Source: Rhyacichthys aspro
Lineage: Eukaryota; Chordata; Actinopteri; Gobiiformes; Rhyacichthyidae
Assembly: GCA_036850595.1 (NCBI GenBank)
Contig: CM072159.1
Location: forward strand, 5,731,978-5,795,977
DNA: 64,000 bases
Direction of reading: 5' to 3'
Positions within the stretch are counted from its first letter, which is position 1. The number at the start of each line of letters is the position of its first letter. The notes beneath the pieces are model-generated. The model was not told where the DNA came from and searched no databases. It saw only the letters and a list, made by a program, of their open reading frames with translations. The translations under genes and the position numbers were made by a program. Shown piece by piece: positions 59,611-64,000 of the stretch.

Positions 59611-61944
59611 TCAGCTTCCTCCTTCCTTATGTAACACAGAATTATTGCTTATATTATTTTAGGCAATCAACTCATTACATTCTGCAGTAATGATGCAAGC
59701 AAATCTGGCTTTAACAAATCTGGAAACAACAGTCACATACAACATATAAAATATAACAATCCTTTTTAGCAAATCAAATAACATTTTATGGTCTTCCTCG
59801 GCTAAACTGCCCACAGACCAAGATTCTTATCCGCCGATTGTCTATTTGATCAAAAAACTCCTGTTATTCTGTTTTTGGTGATCTGCTGCGGTTAAACTGG
59901 AAAGAGCATTTAAGGATAGCCTGGCAAGCCATACCCCATCACTTTGGGAAGTAAATTGAGTTTGGGATGCCTTCAGTTAACAGCAATTCCTTTTAGACCA
60001 ATCATGACTTATCTAAAACTGTGGTGAACTTTATGTGACAGTTCATTTCTCTAATTGGTTGTATGTCTATTTAATTGCATCGAGAAGCCATTGGTTTCCA
60101 TTGGTTCAGCCCCTTAGAAGTACAACTTAAATCCAGGAAAAAAGGATGGCTGTCCAGTTTAGGAATGCAGCAGACAACTTTTTAAGCCACAGCCAAGGAT
60201 AGTATTCATTGGAAGGTACTACTTTAGCCTCTGTGGTAAAAGGCCAATGCAACATTGACAACTACATTTTGCGTAATGGCTACCAACCGTTTCTTTAATC
60301 ATTATGTAACAATCTTATTTATCACTGACGCCTAAGCAACATTTTTCTTCTTTGCTTCTTAGCAGCTGAGATGTAGCAGCTGAGTAACATTTTTGTCAAA
60401 CTGAAGTGTTCCTACCTTTGAACTCAGATTGATTTCCCAGGAGTATCCCTCATTTTTCACATTATTGTTTGTGAGGTTAAAGTTGGGATCGGATCACTCC
60501 AACATTGCAAATCAATCCTACTGGAAAAAAACAGCTGCAGATTTCAAACAATGCTATTCTTCTGCAGAGAGAAAAAGGGGCTATTGAGGATATGAATGGC
60601 CACATTGGAAACAAAATCAAAGGAGAGGGATTTCCAATAGACCGACTGAACTTTGACCCAGAATGTCTGATGCCTGTTCCTTCAATCTTGGCCCCTTCTT
60701 TTTGGTTGCTTCCCCTTTAGTCTTTGTTTATCCCACTTCCACACAGACACACTATAGCCCCAAGGCCTTGTTTCCGGTCTGCGACTGAAGAGACAGACCA
60801 GTTAATATATGTTTGTGACTGGAGCTTTCACATATGTTCCTATGTGCATTGTTTAGAAGTGTTTGGGAGTATGTGCGTTTGAGTTACACAAGCCTAATGT
60901 TGCTGTAGTGGCTGCTAAGTGCTCCCTTTGTCCTCTAGTGCAGTTTTCAAATCGGAAAGGCTCATAAAGCTTGACCAGATGGCAAAAACATGTTCAGTTT
61001 CATATCACACTAGCCTTTATTCACTCAGTCTTAAGTGGATGTGGGCCACAGCTGTACACACTGAGGCCAAACAGGCTCACACACAAACATGAGCATGTGT
61101 TGTAGCTGGGTACTCACAGACTAGATAGTTTTGTGTTGAGTGATACTTTGTAGACCCTTTGAACCAACACATTTCTCTTTGATAATCTGTATGTTTTGCA
61201 TTGAAACACACACGTGATGTAGAATTAGTGAGGGAAGAAGTGTAATTCCATGCATAGTGGAGTGGCTTAGTGTTAAATGTTATGAAAGACATAATATGGA
61301 AAATATGTATTGTGCAAATATTATGCAAAAATGTACAACGTTACGTGATCCCAGACACATGACTAGAATATTATTGCATAACAAGGTTTACCTATAGTTA
61401 GGAAATCAAAGACATGTAATATATGTGTACAGCCAGGTCCAGTTAACTTCCAATACTGTGATCTGTATGATGTAGAAGATGAATATGATCACAGTTGTGT
61501 GGTAGAGGTCATGCAACTAAATATTACTTTTGTATCGTGTATGTAAAACACAGGAAAAAAGATAGATAGCAGGTAGACAACAATACACCTATGTATAATG
61601 TGGCATTGCACCTATAGTGATAGCCACAGACATGTTTACGGTTGATGTTGCTGATGAGGGACAGCACAAATCTGGAAGCAGTATTTTGGTGTTGTACAAT
61701 GTGTGATATCGGAGCTGTAGACTTTTGAGGAGTGGCATCATAACAGTTGTACATGGGCGAGCTGGCTTGGAAGCAAATGCATTCACGCCCTTAACTGTTT
61801 GAATTTTACAGCCGTTGTCGGATATTGCCTTTTATGTATCATGCATTAGTCTTGGTTCAAACGCAGGCTCCAGTTTTTTACCATTTAAAACTAAAACAAG
61901 TGAATTCATTCTTTTCTTTCTGTCTCTTCAGAAAACCTACCACC

Positions 61945-62683
61945 ATGGACGAGGAACAGTGCTACTACAATGAATCCATCGCCTTCTTCTACAACCGCAG
62001 CGGTAAATACCTCGCTACCGACTGGAACGCCGTCAGCCGTCTGGTGATGGGCCTGGGCATCACTGTGTGCATCTTCATCATGCTCGCCAACCTTCTGGTG
62101 ATGATCGCCATCTACGTCAACAGGCGGTTCCACTTCCCCATCTACTACCTGATGGCCAACCTGGCAGCTGCAGACTTCTTCGCTGGACTGGCCTACTTCT
62201 ACTTGATGTTTAACACGGGGCCGAACACGAGGCGGCTCACCGTTTCGACATGGCTGCTACGACAAGGTCTGATTGACACCAGTCTGACAGCGTCTGTGGC
62301 TAACCTGCTCGCCATCGCCATCGAACGCCACATCACTGTCTTCCGGATGCAGCTACACACTCGCATGAGCAACCGGCGCGTGGTGATTGTTATCGTCATT
62401 ATCTGGACCATGTCGATCGTTATGGGAGCCATTCCCAGTGTGGGTTGGAACTGTATCTGTAGCATAAAGTCTTGCTCCAATATGGCGCCGCTTTACAGCA
62501 ACTCCTACCTGGTCTTCTGGGCCGTTTTTAACTTGGTGACTTTTGTTGTCATGGTAACACTGTATGCCCATATCTTTGTGTACGTGCGCCAGAGGACCAT
62601 GAGGATGTCAAGGCACAGCTCTGGACCGAGACGCAACCGGGATACAATGATGTCTCTGCTGAAAACAGTGGTCATTGTATTAG
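61945..62683 (+). CDS. lpar1: Lysophosphatidic acid receptor 1, main coding exon (partial gene)
   Basis: A G-protein-coupled receptor of the EDG family for the lipid mediator lysophosphatidic acid, acting at the plasma membrane through Gi, Gq and G12/13. The exon encodes 246 complete codons. The N-terminus MDEEQCYYNESIAFFYNRSG has two N-glycosylation sequons (Asn9, Asn17). TM1 spans about 32-56, TM2 66-90 and TM3 102-126, with Arg106-Gln107, the pair that contacts the phosphate and sets LPA specificity, and ERH (127-129) in place of DRY. TM4 spans about 144-164, TM5 about 186-212, and TM6 begins near 236. ESIAFFYNRSGK identifies LPAR1 over LPAR2/3. The ATG has a perfect ACCACCATGG context 13 bp after the acceptor at 61931. 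The exon ends at LVL-G|GTAAGA (62683/62684) inside TM6, phase 1. TM7 and the tail lie outside the window. Confidence 0.95.
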
Positions 62684-64000
62684 GTAAGACAAAACGACAC
62701 CTAGTACCTTACTGTTTGACTACATCTATCTGTACATCTATGTCTATTTGTGTAAACCAGAAACCATTCATCATGTCTCCAGACTCTCTATTCTTGCAAC
62801 TTAGCAGGCTAAATGTAGCTTCTGTTTGTGTCAATAAGTGGAACAAGCTGAGGTCCCCGACAAACAATGGATCTGTTGATGGCTGTGCCTATGACGCTGT
62901 TTACTTAAACCTACAGTCATTCTAACCACTAGTTTCCTTTGGACTGGCAGTGTTTCTTACAGCAGATGCCTAGATGTCTACTGCAGTCTTAGCCAAAATA
63001 ATTTGCTGAATGTTACTGTAAGAAACAGTTTTATTAATGACCAGATTGGAAGTCTTTTGAAAGGGTTCATTTTTAGTTAATAGACTTCATTATGTGATAC
63101 ATACATCCTAGTGTGGAACTCACACTTTCCCAAGATTTTCTCTTAGAACTATAACAGGGCTTTTATTAGAAATGTAGGATGAATTGCTACTTCTGTTCAA
63201 AACTTGTGTACCAAAATTTAACAGTTTTTATGTATGTCTGTTTTTCCTCTAAAGCCGCCCTTACACTAAAGCAAGTACAGTCGGCTCAGGTGTCCCTATT
63301 CTAAAAGGGTATAAAGTGTCTCAAATAAGGGTACACTACTTTGCTAACCCCCTGGAATTTTAGTTTCAACAGTGTGGTCTATTTGTCAAAAATGAACAAA
63401 GCAAGTCTTTCTCTTCTGATAAACAGTTTGCAAAAGAAAAAATGCTAAATGCTCCACTTCAGCAGCTGCTACAAACAAAGCTAGAGTTTATTAGCAACAG
63501 CTGTTGTCACTTTTGGTTTGAATGTGTCTCTTACAGATCTTTCTACTCATTCGGATAGTATCAAGCCACTCTGTCACGCTGCAGACAAGGCTTTGGAGCA
63601 AAAAAAAACATTTTGTAAAATTGTCGCATGGGACTTGAGCCTATCCCAGCAACTTTGGGCCTTAGGCGGGGTACACCCTAGACAATGGCCGGTTAGTCGC
63701 AGGGCTGACAGTTAAAGACTGACACTGAAAGACAACCATTTACTCTCACATTCATTCACTAAGGATACTTTAGAGTTGCCAGTTGACCTATGCATGTCTT
63801 TGGACGGTGGGAGGAAGCCAGATAACCTGGAGAGAACCCACTGTGACACGGGGGGACATGCAGACTCCTCCGAGGATGTTTGAGTTGGCTGGGGTTTGAA
63901 CTCGACAACCATAATGCTATCGTGCACCCCATTTTAAAAAATATTAAACAAGTCAATGTAGTAACTGGTTCTAAACATATTCAGTTTAGAATGCTGGGAA
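62684..64000 (+). other. lpar1: lpar1 intron 2 (5' part)
   Basis: Begins at GTAAGA after the TM6 codon for Gly. The receptor frame stays open into it (to 62925), but this extension loses all similarity at the donor and is intronic. The final coding exon is not reached before the window ends. Confidence 0.8.
63625..63910 (-). repeat. Fish dispersed repeat, long copy
   Basis: Contains gagcctatcccagcaac, ggggtacaccctagac, a cattcact-type stretch, gcatgtctttggacggtggg, ggagagaacccactg and acatgcagactcc in order. This is the composition of a very common fish repeat. Its first part is the reverse complement of the copy at 13.1 kb. It lies within lpar1 intron 2. Confidence 0.75.

Larger units (their letters stand above)
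43185..61931 (+). other. lpar1: lpar1 intron 1
   Basis: An 18.7-kb intron from GTAAGT at 43185 to a pyrimidine-rich acceptor (CTTTCTGTCTCTTCAG) at 61931. A long first intron separating leader and main coding exon fits vertebrate lpar1 genes. It has two tandem arrays and a Tigger/pogo fragment near its 5' end. The rest (45.7-61.8 kb) holds no gene I can support; open frames up to 111 codons show no domain. Candidate regulatory patches are listed among the findings. Confidence 0.55.

Noticed and set aside
62684..62925. Continuation of the lpar1 frame past 62683 to a stop, which would give a truncated receptor.
   Set aside because: The GTAAGA donor and loss of similarity in the middle of TM6 match the known exon boundary. 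Intron retention is possible but not supported.

Overview
This window reads as a vertebrate, almost certainly teleost fish, genome segment. It is AT-rich and gene-poor, has spliced genes, and holds a typical fish mix of degenerate LINEs, Tc1-like, hAT, PIF/Harbinger and Tigger/pogo DNA transposons. Its two best genes are a teleost-type intronless Hsp30 and lysophosphatidic acid receptor 1 (lpar1). No prokaryotic features, CRISPR arrays or rRNA were seen.

Bases 1-10,000 are a dense transposon neighbourhood. A HARBI1-like Harbinger transposase runs off the left edge on the minus strand, with a readable splice junction. Just beyond it, also on the minus strand, three spliceable exon blocks encode a P2X7 C-terminal ('ballast') domain-like protein. 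A 5'-truncated non-LTR retrotransposon (2.76-5.3 kb, reverse transcriptase with internal deletion) follows, then a Tc1-like deletion derivative (6.15-6.66 kb), a hAT transposase tail (7.05-7.4 kb, minus), an L1/Tx1-like reverse transcriptase fragment (7.45-8.1 kb) and the 5' part of a LINE of the first element's type that carries a 2A-like ribosome-skipping motif (8.5-9.55 kb).

Bases 10,400-11,420 hold a complete heat-inducible hsp30 gene: a perfect three-module heat-shock element, a TATA box, a 191-residue small heat-shock protein and a polyadenylation signal. Its C-terminal tail and stop codon lie inside a 33/34-bp minisatellite.

Bases 11.4-42.6 kb show no gene I can support: short MITE-like remnants, a pair of direct repeats, purine/pyrimidine tracts, possible conserved non-coding blocks and a possible gypsy-type solo LTR carrying an internal duplication.

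Bases 42.6-64 kb are the 5' half of lpar1: a promoter with a palindromic CRE, a non-coding first exon ending at a GTAAGT donor, an 18.7-kb intron, then the main coding exon (246 codons, TM1 into TM6) followed by the start of the next intron. The last coding exon is to the right of the window. Intron 1 contains a roughly 800-bp degenerate 'TTTAGTCCTGG' array and a seven-copy 41-bp minisatellite in which every unit carries the same inverted CCAAT box.
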